NCBI GenBank assembly: GCA_027488715.1
Contig: JAIYBD010000016.1
Coordinates: 1 to 23,202, forward strand
DNA length: 23,202 nucleotides
Direction of reading: 5' to 3'
DNA from: Bacteroidota bacterium
GTDB lineage: Bacteria; Bacteroidota; Bacteroidia; UBA7662; CANHCV01
The translations under genes and the position numbers were made by a program. This document shows, piece by piece, positions 14,758 to 22,906 of this stretch; the stretch's first letter is position 1; each line of letters starts with the position of its first letter. The notes under the pieces are model-generated. The model was not told where the DNA came from, made no database searches, and saw only the letters and a list, made by a program, of their open reading frames with translations.

Positions 14758-16541
14758 AAAAATTGGTATTGAATTTGAATTTGAGTTTGAAATCGGGGGG
14801 CAGGTAAAAATGGCATATACCACACCTGATTTCCCAATATATTCTGAATCCCTAATTTTCCGCTTAATCCTTTGGGCAATTTCTCACTGAAATCGATCCA
14901 TAGATTAACTTGTCCTTGGTTGGGCAGCTGAACGGAAGCGTCGGTAGTAACATTGCGTTTTCCTTGAGCCACCATGCTCAATTCGCCCTTCAGCCCTTTC
15001 CAATTCGTAGCCCATTTCGATTGAATTTTCCAATCGGGTTGGTAAAGAAGAGGAATCCAAGCATTTTTCCATTGGCGTGGTTGCTGGTAAGTTCCATTGA
15101 ATTCTCCTACAAATCGACCTAAATGAATTTGATTGATTTTCCATTCAAGGCCAATACTGCGGGATTGACCCACATTTTCAGCTTTCCAAAATCCGGCAGA
15201 GGTGGGAATCCACAGGATTTGATTGGATAGAAATGTGCTGAAAATGGTGGCTTCAAAATTTTTAACCACTCCTCCCCATTCAGCATTCCAACCTTCCTCA
15301 GGTTTTAACGAAGGATTTCCTCCCGGAACCCAAAACCAATCATTCAAGGTAGGAAAGCGAAAAACTTGTCCGATATGAATTTTGGTCGTTAGGTTAGCTA
15401 CTTTTTTTTGAATAAATCCATCCAAAATCCAGGGTGAAAACGTTTGTTGGAATTGTTCTTTTCGAACGAGAAAATGGCCTTGAATGCTGGAATCCTCACT
15501 TTCAAAGTTCCATTTTCCTAGTGCATTCCATCTCAATCCATTGAAATCTTGGGTATAATAGGGAGAACGAGCCCAATACCCTTGCCAACCGTTTTCTAAA
15601 ATGAATAAATGACGTCCTTTGTGAATTTTCCAACGCTGCTGGCTACCCAACCAACCGCAGTGATTGGTATCGTTGATTGAAATTTTCGCATCTTCGTATT
15701 GGTTCCATTCATAACTTCCAAACTCCTCCAGTTCCCATTGATGGTTATTTTTTCTCCAAATTTGCCCATCTTGAAAACGAATCATTTTATCGGTTTGTAC
15801 CGCAGTTCCTTTTCCAGCAACAACAGAAATGGGTAAATGTCGACTGGCATTGGAGGCATGTAACCAACCTTGTTTTCCCCAACTCATTTGAAATGCCATT
15901 CGCTTCATTTGGGAATTTTCCAGTCGGTTGTTTGGGCTTAATCCTTTCAGTGATTTGGGAAGGGAGTAATTGAGTTGATTTTCTTCCTTGAAGAAGGCAA
16001 GATTTAAATTATTACCTATTGAAACTTTTGACCCTATGGCGTATGAGCTAAAACTTCCACCTTGTAGAAGGATTGAATTTCGTTTGGATCGATCCGGTTG
16101 GAGTTGAATATTTCCTCCAACGGCGCCACCTCCAAAGCTACCGCCAGAGCCACCCGGTTGAAGGTGAATGGCTCCTAAGAAGAAAGCCGGAATTAGATTC
16201 AAATCGAACACTCCATTGATGGGACTATTGATGGGTTGATTTCCTAAAAGGATTTGAGTCCCAACTCCGGGTAAACCCCTAAAAGATGCGGTTTGAAGGG
16301 CCATCGGTCCATAACCCCGAATGGTTGCCATGGAGTTCTGATCCAAAAGTGAAGCAGCCGAAAGGGCGTCCATGCTCAATGAGTTGGAGCGATCTAAGGT
16401 GGTTGCTGGTGCTGCGGTTGGATAGCTTTTAGGTTTCCGCCGAGTAATGATATCGGCAGGGGCAAGGGTGTCGATTTTCTGAGAGAAAACCGAAAGAAAT
16501 CCCGAAGCGAAAATCGCCACGAGCAGGAGTTTTTTTAGCAT
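14754..16541 (-). CDS. btuB: TonB-dependent outer-membrane receptor, probable cobalamin importer BtuB
   Basis: A 595-residue outer-membrane barrel. The signal peptide 'MLKKLLLVAIFASGFLSVFS' is followed by a short N-terminal segment and a plug domain with 'SMATIRGYGPMALQTASFRG' and 'LPGVGTQILLGNQPINSP', ending 'GGSFGGGAVGGNIQLQ'. The barrel strands fill the rest and the protein ends in the aromatic-rich 'QTQIQIQYQFL'. There is no CarboxypepD_reg-like extension, in contrast to the larger receptor at 20456. A cobalamin riboswitch directly upstream identifies the likely substrate as B12 or a related corrinoid. The same frame is open with an ATG at 16704-16706, but that stretch is the riboswitch RNA and not protein. 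Start 16541 is chosen for the signal peptide; ATG at 16557-16559 (adding 'MPKRKN') is the alternative. Confidence 0.88.
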   Translation of the reverse strand: MLKKLLLVAIFASGFLSVFSQKIDTLAPADIITRRKPKSYPTAAPATTLDRSNSLSMDALSAASLLDQNSMATIRGYGPMALQTASFRGLPGVGTQILLGNQPINSPINGVFDLNLIPAFFLGAIHLQPGGSGGSFGGGAVGGNIQLQPDRSKRNSILLQGGSFSSYAIGSKVSIGNNLNLAFFKEENQLNYSLPKSLKGLSPNNRLENSQMKRMAFQMSWGKQGWLHASNASRHLPISVVAGKGTAVQTDKMIRFQDGQIWRKNNHQWELEEFGSYEWNQYEDAKISINDTNHCGWLGSQQRWKIHKGRHLFILENGWQGYWARSPYYTQDFNGLRWNALGKWNFESEDSSIQGHFLVRKEQFQQTFSPWILDGFIQKKVANLTTKIHIGQVFRFPTLNDWFWVPGGNPSLKPEEGWNAEWGGVVKNFEATIFSTFLSNQILWIPTSAGFWKAENVGQSRSIGLEWKINQIHLGRFVGEFNGTYQQPRQWKNAWIPLLYQPDWKIQSKWATNWKGLKGELSMVAQGKRNVTTDASVQLPNQGQVNLWIDFSEKLPKGLSGKLGIQNILGNQVWYMPFLPAPRFQTQIQIQYQFL

Positions 16542-16574
16542 GTTTTTTCGTTTGGGCATCTCAATCCACGAAGA

Positions 16575-16745
16575 TGCAGGCCTCACATCGCTTTCGGCAG
16601 GTCTTCCGACTTTCCTCAGTATTTGTTCCCTTCCCATTCCGGTAGAACAGTGGTACGAACAAATCCTTTCGAGGATTACGGCAGCGGGACTGTTCAGGAT
16701 TTTCACCTGATTCCCTTTTCATCCATGCTTCCATGGAACCGAAAA
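16575..16745 (-). promoter_or_regulatory. Cobalamin (adenosylcobalamin-type) riboswitch upstream of btuB
   Basis: Read on the minus strand, the leader contains the conserved core 'GGGAATCAGGTGAAAATCC' followed by 'CAGTCCCGCTGCCGTAA' (around 16671-16715). About 60 bases further on is the B12-box 'GGAAGACCTGCC' (16597-16608). These are the recognisable pieces of the cobalamin riboswitch. Binding of the coenzyme would lower btuBG expression. It starts about 8 bases after the -7 element at 16752-16759 and ends about 30-50 bases before the btuB start. Outer boundaries are approximate. No intrinsic terminator is evident after the aptamer, so control may be on translation (inference). Confidence 0.93.
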
Positions 16746-16751
16746 CTGAAA

Positions 16752-16783
16752 CAAAGATAATTTAAAATGAAGGAATTGAGCAA
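16752..16783 (-). promoter_or_regulatory. Promoter of the btuBG operon
   Basis: On the minus strand TTG (16781-16783) and, 21 bases later, TATCTTTG (16752-16759), an exact TAnnTTTG. The expected start near 16746 coincides with the 5' border of the cobalamin riboswitch, which supports both calls. It lies immediately after the mutS2 stop. Confidence 0.75.
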
Positions 16784-16786
16784 GAT

Positions 16787-19159
16787 TTATTTCAACTTGA
16801 CCAAGGTAATTCCATCCCCACCTCGGTCGGCGTGCTCGCTTTCGTATTTTTCTACGTTCGGGTGACGCCTTAATTGTTCACGCACCAATTTTCTCAAAAT
16901 ACCATCACCACGACCGTGTAAGATACTCAAATTACCTGCTCCCGTTAAAACACATCGGTCTAACCAGGCATCCAAGGCCTCAATAGCTTCCGGACCACGA
17001 AATCCACGTAAATCCAAGTTGGAACTCAATGTATCCATGGGATTGGTGATGGAAATGGTTACTTTTTGAATCGAATTTGATCCTTTCGGATTTTTAATGG
17101 GCACCAACAGTTGGGGATCAACCATCATCCGAATATCGTCGAACTCTACGAAAGCCCGTTTGTTCTTCAATTCTATGATGCGTCCTTTTCCTCCGGTGGG
17201 AAGGTATTTTACCCATCCGCCTATGGTAAGTTCCAAGGACGTTTCTTTTGGAGTAGGAGGGGGAGGTAATTTTTGAAGATCCTCCTTGATTTTTGATTTT
17301 TGAACCTCGAAGGATTGACGAATAATTTTTATTTTTTCTTTTTCTGCTCCAGTAGAAAGAATGTCCTGAACGGTTTTTTCGACTACTTTCTGAGCATCTT
17401 GAAGGATTTTTGCCGCCTCTTCCTTCGCTTTTCGAATGATTTCCTTTTCCGTTTGTTTTTGAATGATTTCTGCATTTTTGTTTTTAGAAATCAATTCCTC
17501 CAATAAATCATCTTTGATGGAATTGCCTTCGATCAAACGTTTCAATTCTTGTTCCCGCCTTTGTAAATCGATCATCAAAGAATCTACATCTTTTTGCTTT
17601 CGACCTGCCTTTGTTTCAGCCCTTTGAATGACCGATTTGTCGATCCCCATTTTTTGAGCAATTTCGAGGGCGTAGGAACTTCCTGGAATTCCTTGCTCAA
17701 ATTGGAAGCGGGGCTCCAAAGTTTTCAAATTGAAACTCATTGAAGCGTTTTCAATGCCCGGATGTTCTGCAGCAAAGGTTTTTAAGTTGGAAAAGTGGGT
17801 ATTGATCATTCCCCAACATTGAAGGGCGATAAGTTCCTCCAAAATAGCTTCGGCAATCGCTCCACCAAAGGTGGGATCTGTTCCCATCCCAAATTCATCG
17901 ATGAGGATAAGTGTTTTATTATTCCCTTCCTCCATGAATTTTCGCATGGTAGCCAAATGAGCAGAATAAGTCGATAATTCATTTGATACCGACTGATTGT
18001 CGCCCAAATCCACAAAGAATTGCTCGAACCATTTCAGGTGAGTGCCCGATTTTGCGGGGATGGGAAGTCCCGACTGGGCCATCAATTGAATCAATCCCAA
18101 GGTTTTTAAGGCGACCGATTTTCCTCCCGCATTGGGTCCGGAAACCAGAATAAGTGATTTCCCCGGCTGGGTTTTCAAGGAGAGTGGAATGGTAGGCCTG
18201 TGCCGCTTTTGATTTTGAATGAAAAGAACAGGATTAGTGGCTTCAATCAACTCAAATCCTTCTTCCGAAAACGAAGGAATGATGGTTTCCAAATCACCCA
18301 TGGCAGCCGTAACCGATCGGAAAAAGTCCAATAGGGTAAATAATTTGAAGGACTGTTGAAACAGTTGAATTTTGGATCGAATTTCCTGACTCAGTTTGGC
18401 GAGGATGATTCGCTTTTCTCGTTCCATTTCATACTCGATGTTTTTAAGTTCATTGTTCAACTCAAAAACCTCATTGGGTTCGAGATAAATGGTTTTTCCT
18501 GTTGCCGATTCATCGTGAATGACGCCTGGAAATTTTCGTTTATGTTCAACCAGAAGCGGCATGACCATACGACCATTTCGAATGGTGATGGACGGCTCGG
18601 AGGTGTAGTTGTTCTCCTTGGCAATTTTGAATAATTGATTGAGGCGACTTCGCGTTTCATCTTCTTTAACCAAGTGTCGTTGGTTCGCCTTCTTCAACTC
18701 AGAAGATGCATCGGGTTTAATTTTTCCTTCTTTGGAAATGCATCGATCGATTTCTTTCAACCAAATCAAATCGAAATGGAAGGAGGATAAAAATTGATTC
18801 AAGTGGTTAAATCCGGCCTCTTGTTTATCCAAAAACTTTTTGAATTTGACCAAGTTACGGGCCGATTTTGCGATGAGGTAAATATCGTATTCGCCTAAAA
18901 TGAAGCCTTCGATGGCTGCTTCTTTGAGGATGGGATTTAAATCGGGGGTTTCTTCAAAGAAAATATCGCCACCCGATGCTAAAAGGGTTCGCAATTCTTC
19001 AATGCAATTCATTTGATGAATGGCGTCTTCCTTTGATTCCAATAGGGGGAGTTCTAAAGCAAAATTTCGGGAGGCTACACCGCGTCCGTAATGAGAAATA
19101 TGTGCTTTTAAGGCAGAAAAATCGAGTTTATCGATTAAGTATTCGGGATATAGTTTCAC
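16787..19159 (-). CDS. mutS2: MutS2 family ATPase/endonuclease with Smr domain
   Basis: A 790-residue MutS2. The core ATPase has Walker A 'GPNAGGKS' (341-348) and Walker B 'LILIDEFGMGTDP' (417-429). A long Lys/Glu-rich coiled coil (about 505-625) is followed by a small beta domain 'GGWVKYLPTGGKGRIIEL'. The C-terminal Smr domain (from about 710) has the hallmark 'LDLRG' and 'HGRGDG'. MutS2 lacks the mismatch-recognition domain of MutS and is linked to suppression of recombination and, in Bacillus, to splitting of collided ribosomes. The start is GTG (19157-19159), giving 'MKLYPEYLIDKLDF', which matches the usual N-terminal 'YPE-x-x-x-x-KLDF'. It overlaps the upstream DUF4296 gene by 32 bases, so it depends on that transcript. 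No terminator is seen between it and the btuB promoter. Confidence 0.96.
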   Translation of the reverse strand: MKLYPEYLIDKLDFSALKAHISHYGRGVASRNFALELPLLESKEDAIHQMNCIEELRTLLASGGDIFFEETPDLNPILKEAAIEGFILGEYDIYLIAKSARNLVKFKKFLDKQEAGFNHLNQFLSSFHFDLIWLKEIDRCISKEGKIKPDASSELKKANQRHLVKEDETRSRLNQLFKIAKENNYTSEPSITIRNGRMVMPLLVEHKRKFPGVIHDESATGKTIYLEPNEVFELNNELKNIEYEMEREKRIILAKLSQEIRSKIQLFQQSFKLFTLLDFFRSVTAAMGDLETIIPSFSEEGFELIEATNPVLFIQNQKRHRPTIPLSLKTQPGKSLILVSGPNAGGKSVALKTLGLIQLMAQSGLPIPAKSGTHLKWFEQFFVDLGDNQSVSNELSTYSAHLATMRKFMEEGNNKTLILIDEFGMGTDPTFGGAIAEAILEELIALQCWGMINTHFSNLKTFAAEHPGIENASMSFNLKTLEPRFQFEQGIPGSSYALEIAQKMGIDKSVIQRAETKAGRKQKDVDSLMIDLQRREQELKRLIEGNSIKDDLLEELISKNKNAEIIQKQTEKEIIRKAKEEAAKILQDAQKVVEKTVQDILSTGAEKEKIKIIRQSFEVQKSKIKEDLQKLPPPPTPKETSLELTIGGWVKYLPTGGKGRIIELKNKRAFVEFDDIRMMVDPQLLVPIKNPKGSNSIQKVTISITNPMDTLSSNLDLRGFRGPEAIEALDAWLDRCVLTGAGNLSILHGRGDGILRKLVREQLRRHPNVEKYESEHADRGGDGITLVKLK

Positions 19160-19553
19160 GGAGCTTGGTGGAATCAGACAAAGGTGTTGTTGGGGTTGGA
19201 ATCTGCGATTTATTTTGATTAATCATGGAATCCAATTTCAAAACAATGCCTTGAAGAATTTGTTCATAGGCTTTTGGATTCGCTTTTTGGTAATAATCCA
19301 TGGTTTTAAAAAAGGCCGCAGAGTCGGTTTGGTGTTTTTTGAAAACGGAAAGGAAAATTTGTTTCTTTTCGGTTGGATTGAATTGATGAAATTGATAAAC
19401 GATATCAGCGTTTTTAACCGATTCAGCCAAATGAAGGTCGAGTAGGGTGGCCGCAAATTTTTCTTGGCTGATTGCAGGTTTCAATTCGGCGTAGGGTGGT
19501 GATTCGCAACCGAACAAAATCAAGATCAGCGCAATTTTCGTGTATTTTTGCAT
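19128..19553 (-). CDS. DUF4296 family lipoprotein
   Basis: A 141-residue protein with a lipoprotein signal 'MQKYTKIALILILFGC' (Cys16), then a helical domain 'KFAATLLDLHLAESVKN' and 'FKTMDYYQKANPKAYEQI', ending in a Pro/Thr/Ser linker and 'ISRILNR'. This is the pattern of DUF4296, a small Bacteroidetes-only family of unknown function, probably anchored in the periplasm or outer membrane. The start ATG is at 19551-19553; a TTG one codon earlier is less likely. It overlaps mutS2 by 32 bases and faces yggS across only 12 bases. An exact TAnnTTTG on the minus strand (TACCTTTG, 19576-19583) lies within the first codons of yggS and would give a leader of about 18 bases. Confidence 0.82.
   Translation of the reverse strand: MQKYTKIALILILFGCESPPYAELKPAISQEKFAATLLDLHLAESVKNADIVYQFHQFNPTEKKQIFLSVFKKHQTDSAAFFKTMDYYQKANPKAYEQILQGIVLKLDSMINQNKSQIPTPTTPLSDSTKLRETISRILNR
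19543..19550 (+). promoter_or_regulatory. Candidate -7 element for yggS, inside the DUF4296 coding region
   Basis: TATTTTTG is an exact TAnnTTTG placed 15 bases before the yggS ATG (19566). It lies within codons 2-4 of the divergent DUF4296 gene. No TTG is visible about 19-21 bases upstream, so strength is uncertain. Confidence 0.5.
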
Positions 19554-19565
19554 CAAAAAATATCC

Positions 19566-20213
19566 ATGAACCCAACAAAGGTAAGGAGCATCATTGAAAG
19601 TTTGGAAGAGAATCGAGTAACCTTAGTTGCCGTTACCAAACTTCATACTGTGGAGGAAATTCAGCCACTTTATGATCTTGGAATACGGAACTTCGGAGAA
19701 AATCGGGTTCAAGAACTTCTCGAAAAGGTGGCTCACTTTCCTGGAGTGGCATGGCATCTCATTGGCCACCTTCAACGCAACAAAGTTAAATACATCGCCC
19801 CCTTTATTTCGTGCATTCACTCCATTGATTCGGAAGATTTACTTGCAGAAATCAATCGGCAAGCAGAAAAAAATGGACGTCTAATCGATGGATTATTGCA
19901 GGTTCATGTGGCTCAGGAAGCGTCGAAATTTGGTTTTCCAGCTTCTACCTTTTTGCAACAAATTCGCGAAATCGATTTTCAGAAATATCCGCATGTTCGT
20001 ATTCGCGGGGTCATGGGCATGGCTTCGATGGTCACAGATCAAAACCAAATTCGAGCTGAATTTCAACAGATCAAATCATTTTTTGATGCATTGAAATCAG
20101 ATTTTCCTGTTCATTTCGATACCGTTTCTATGGGGATGTCGGGAGATTTTGATCTCGCTATTAAGGAAGGCTCGACCTTGGTTCGGTTGGGAAGTATTTT
20201 GTTTGAAGCCTAA
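19566..20213 (+). CDS. yggS: YggS family pyridoxal phosphate homeostasis protein (PLPBP)
   Basis: A 215-residue single-domain fold-type-III PLP barrel. PLP-binding Lys25 lies in 'TLVAVTKLHTVEEI'. Other signatures are 'RNFGENRVQELLEK', 'WHLIGHLQRNKVKYI', 'VHVAQEASKFGF', and the phosphate-binding 'SMGMSGDFDLAI' and 'STLVRLGSILF'. The family has no known catalytic activity; it binds PLP and its loss disturbs B6 vitamer and amino-acid pools. The start at ATG 19566 is preferred to a TTG at 19548, which would overlap DUF4296. Its promoter seems to lie inside the divergent DUF4296 gene. The next gene has its own promoter and riboswitch. Confidence 0.95.
   Translation: MNPTKVRSIIESLEENRVTLVAVTKLHTVEEIQPLYDLGIRNFGENRVQELLEKVAHFPGVAWHLIGHLQRNKVKYIAPFISCIHSIDSEDLLAEINRQAEKNGRLIDGLLQVHVAQEASKFGFPASTFLQQIREIDFQKYPHVRIRGVMGMASMVTDQNQIRAEFQQIKSFFDALKSDFPVHFDTVSMGMSGDFDLAIKEGSTLVRLGSILFEA
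19576..19583 (-). promoter_or_regulatory. Candidate -7 element for DUF4296-mutS2, inside the yggS coding region
   Basis: TACCTTTG on the minus strand matches TAnnTTTG exactly and is placed 22 bases before the DUF4296 ATG. It occupies codons 4-6 of yggS. A -33 TTG is not seen at the usual distance. Confidence 0.5.
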
Positions 20214-20254
20214 ACTTTTTTGATTTTAAACCGTTAGAAATCGGTAATCGTTTT

Positions 20255-20262
20255 TACTTTTG
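20255..20262 (+). promoter_or_regulatory. -7 element of the TPP-riboswitch receptor gene
   Basis: TACTTTTG matches TAnnTTTG exactly. The predicted start (about 20267) coincides with the beginning of the TPP riboswitch, which supports it. No clear TTG is present 19-21 bases upstream. Confidence 0.65.
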
Positions 20263-20269
20263 CACTACT

Positions 20270-20390
20270 CTGGGGTGCTTCATTTTCCATCAAGGCGCCA
20301 AAATGGAAAATGTTGCTGAGAACAAACCCAAGAAGTCTCTTTTAAGTGAGGCTTCGGTACCTGATCCAGGTAATGCTGGCGGAGGGACTG
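20270..20390 (+). promoter_or_regulatory. TPP (thiamine pyrophosphate) riboswitch, Thi-box
   Basis: It shows the conserved 'GGGGTGC' (20272-20278), the pyrimidine-binding 'CTGAGA' (20316-20321), and the pyrophosphate-side 'ACCTGATC' (20359-20366) with 'TAATGCTGGCGGAGGGA' (20371-20387). Between the first two is a perfect 10-bp optional stem: CATTTTCCAT (20281-20290) pairs with ATGGAAAATG (20303-20312) around a 12-base loop. It sits about 65 bases before the receptor start. TPP binding should repress the receptor. A convincing terminator is not seen in the remaining leader, so translational control is likely (inference). An ORF of 45 codons (20303-20440) runs through it, see findings. Confidence 0.95.
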
Positions 20391-20455
20391 AGGGAACTAA
20401 TCGGTGGTTCGATACCCCATCGTACCGCTACAGTTTCTAACTTAAATTTGAAAAA

Positions 20456-22906
20456 ATGAAAAAAATTTGGTTCGGGATGCTCCTTTTACTCCCAACCCTG
20501 GCTTTCAGCCAATTCAAAATTACCGGCAATGTAGGAACTTTGGAAGAACATAGCCGGATGATTGAAAATGCTCTCGTTCAGGAAAACGGGAATCTCTCAA
20601 ACACCGTAAAAACCAATGAAAATGGATATTTTGAAATCAATGTATCCTCACTTCCTTCTAAACTGAAGTTTTCAAGGATTGGTTTTCAAACCTATCTGCT
20701 TGAAATCAGAGAAGGTGGAAACATTTCGGTCGGTTTGGCCTATCAACCTTTAGAAACCGAGGAAGTTCTCATCACGGCAGGAATCAATGTGAGAAAAAAT
20801 ACTCCCGTTGCGGTTACAAATCTGACTTCCAAAGACATTCAACCCCTCAACCTTGGGCAGGATATTCCCTTTCTACTTCGATTTACCCCCTCGGTGGTGG
20901 TCACCTCCGACAATGGAACGGGTATTGGTTACACCGGAATGCGCATTCGTGGCTCCGATGCCACCCGCGTGAATGTTGCGATCAACGGAGTACCATTGAA
21001 CGATCCAGAAAGTCAAGGAGTGTTTTGGGTGAATATGCCCGATTTTGCCAGTTCGCTTTCCAATGTTCAGATTCAACGTGGGGTAGGGACTTCAGTGAAT
21101 GGCGCTGGTGCCTTTGGAGGAACCGTAAACCTTCGAACAGATCAACCCAACCATTTGAACTATGCTGAGTATAGCATTTCTGGAGGTTCTTTCGGTACGC
21201 TAAAAAACACCTTGAAATTCAACGTTAAAACCAATAGTTTGCGTTGGAATTTGGAAGGTAGGGTAAGCGATATTCGATCAGAAGGCTACATCGACCGAGC
21301 TTCTTCTCGCTTACAAAGTTATTATTTTGCTGCTACGCGCTCGGGTTCAAAATCGGTGCTCAAAATTATGCAGTTTTCAGGGAAAGAAAGAACGTACCAA
21401 AGCTGGTACGGTACTCCGGAATCTCGGGTGAAAAATGACTCTTTGGGAATGATTGCCTATGCTGACCGGAATTATTTGTCGGACAAAGACCGAAGTAATT
21501 TGTTGAACTCGGGTAGAACGTACAATTATTACACCTACCAAAATGAAGTGGATCAATATCAGCAAGATCATGCTCAAATTCATTACGGTTACCGTTTTCA
21601 TTCCAAAATGAGTTTTCAAACGGCCCTACATTTTACCCATGGAGCTGGTTTTTTTGAGCAATTTAGGGCGCAAGACGATTTTTCAAATTATCAATTGAAT
21701 CCCCTCATTGTTGGGAACGATACCATTACAGAGGGCGATTTTATTCGTCGCCGTTGGTTGAAAAACTACTTTGGTGGATTAACATTTTCGTTGGATAAAA
21801 CCTCTACTTTATTCGGCAAGGAATTTCATGGAATTTTGGGAGGTGCTGTTAATTCTTATACGGGAAACCATTTTGGTGAAATCATTTGGGCTGAATGGGC
21901 TTCGGTGGCACCTTTGGGAAAGGAGTATTATCGTTCTCGGGCAAGAAAAGTAGATGCCAATCTCTATTACAAGGCCGAGCATCAAATCACGCAAAAATGG
22001 AATACTTGGTTGGACGTTCAGGTTCGACGGGTGCTATACACGGGAACAGGAATCGATAATACCTTGTTACCGGCCGTATTCCAAGGCGATTATTTGTTCG
22101 TTAACCCCAAGGCCGGATTAAATTATCAGCTTTCCAAGAACCAACGATTGTTTGCATCAGCAGCTGTTGGACAGAAGGAGCCTATTCGTTCTGATTTTGT
22201 TGATAACGCTTCAGGAACAGTTCCTAATCCCGAAAAAATGCTCGATTTGGAGTTGGGATATTCCAAAAGAACTCAGAAATGGATGGTGGAAGCCAATGCG
22301 TATTGGATGATTTATCGAGATCAGTTGGTGTTAACCGGTGCGTTGAATGATGTGGGTGCACCTTTAAGAATCAATGTTCCTGAATCATTTCGCCGAGGCC
22401 TTGAAATTCAAGCTGGTTGGAGCATCATTCCTAACAAATTGGAAATCATAGGAAATGTTACCCTAAGTCAGAATAAAATTCCGCATTTTACCGAGTTGGT
22501 TTTTAATTACGATAACATGGCCTACGATTCTACCAAGCATCATCATACCGACATTGCTTTTTCTCCAGCCATGGTTGGAAGTGCTCAATTGGCATGGTCG
22601 CCCATCAAAAACCTAAAATGTGTTTGGATGAGTCAACGCGTTGGGAAACAGTACTTAGACAATACCTCCAATGAAAATCGAAAACTAGATGCTTATTGGG
22701 TGAATGATTTGCGCTTTGAGTATCAACTTCATCGCGGAAATGACTTGAATGTTCGATTGAATGCGTTGGTGAATAATGTATTGGACGCCAGGTATTCTTC
22801 CAATGGTTACACATTTTCTTATATAGCAGGAAGCCGGGTTACCGAGAATTTCTTTTATCCGCAAGCGGGAAGGAATTTCCTGGTTGGAGTGACGTTTGGA
22901 TTTTGA
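20456..22906 (+). CDS. TonB-dependent receptor under TPP control, probable thiamine/precursor importer (Omr1-like)
   Basis: An 816-residue outer-membrane receptor. The signal peptide 'MKKIWFGMLLLLPTLAFS' is followed by a CarboxypepD_reg-like beta domain (about 20-105; 'TVKTNENGYFEINVSSLPS'), then a plug domain (about 115-225) with 'GYTGMRIRGSDATRVNVAIN', 'GVPLNDPESQGVFWVN' and 'VQIQRGVGTSVNGAGAFGG'. A 22-strand barrel follows and ends 'FLVGVTFGF' with the terminal Phe used by the BAM complex. The upstream TPP riboswitch implies transport of thiamine or a thiamine moiety; thiamine-regulated receptors (called Omr1 in comparative genomics of Bacteroidetes) are known. Plug motifs resemble the siderophore/FecA-like branch, so the substrate rests on the riboswitch alone. 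The inner-membrane partner is not in the window. Confidence 0.9.
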   Translation: MKKIWFGMLLLLPTLAFSQFKITGNVGTLEEHSRMIENALVQENGNLSNTVKTNENGYFEINVSSLPSKLKFSRIGFQTYLLEIREGGNISVGLAYQPLETEEVLITAGINVRKNTPVAVTNLTSKDIQPLNLGQDIPFLLRFTPSVVVTSDNGTGIGYTGMRIRGSDATRVNVAINGVPLNDPESQGVFWVNMPDFASSLSNVQIQRGVGTSVNGAGAFGGTVNLRTDQPNHLNYAEYSISGGSFGTLKNTLKFNVKTNSLRWNLEGRVSDIRSEGYIDRASSRLQSYYFAATRSGSKSVLKIMQFSGKERTYQSWYGTPESRVKNDSLGMIAYADRNYLSDKDRSNLLNSGRTYNYYTYQNEVDQYQQDHAQIHYGYRFHSKMSFQTALHFTHGAGFFEQFRAQDDFSNYQLNPLIVGNDTITEGDFIRRRWLKNYFGGLTFSLDKTSTLFGKEFHGILGGAVNSYTGNHFGEIIWAEWASVAPLGKEYYRSRARKVDANLYYKAEHQITQKWNTWLDVQVRRVLYTGTGIDNTLLPAVFQGDYLFVNPKAGLNYQLSKNQRLFASAAVGQKEPIRSDFVDNASGTVPNPEKMLDLELGYSKRTQKWMVEANAYWMIYRDQLVLTGALNDVGAPLRINVPESFRRGLEIQAGWSIIPNKLEIIGNVTLSQNKIPHFTELVFNYDNMAYDSTKHHHTDIAFSPAMVGSAQLAWSPIKNLKCVWMSQRVGKQYLDNTSNENRKLDAYWVNDLRFEYQLHRGNDLNVRLNALVNNVLDARYSSNGYTFSYIAGSRVTENFFYPQAGRNFLVGVTFGF

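Noticed and set aside
14758..14823. Longer N-terminus of btuG
   Set aside because: It overlaps the btuB 3' end and would bury the lipoprotein signal.
16542..16706. Protein extension of btuB starting at 16706
   Set aside because: This stretch is the cobalamin riboswitch core; the signal peptide begins at 16541.
20221..20255. Possible terminator after yggS (ACCG ... CGGT followed by T)
   Set aside because: The stem has only four pairs with a large loop and overlaps the receptor promoter region; too weak to call.
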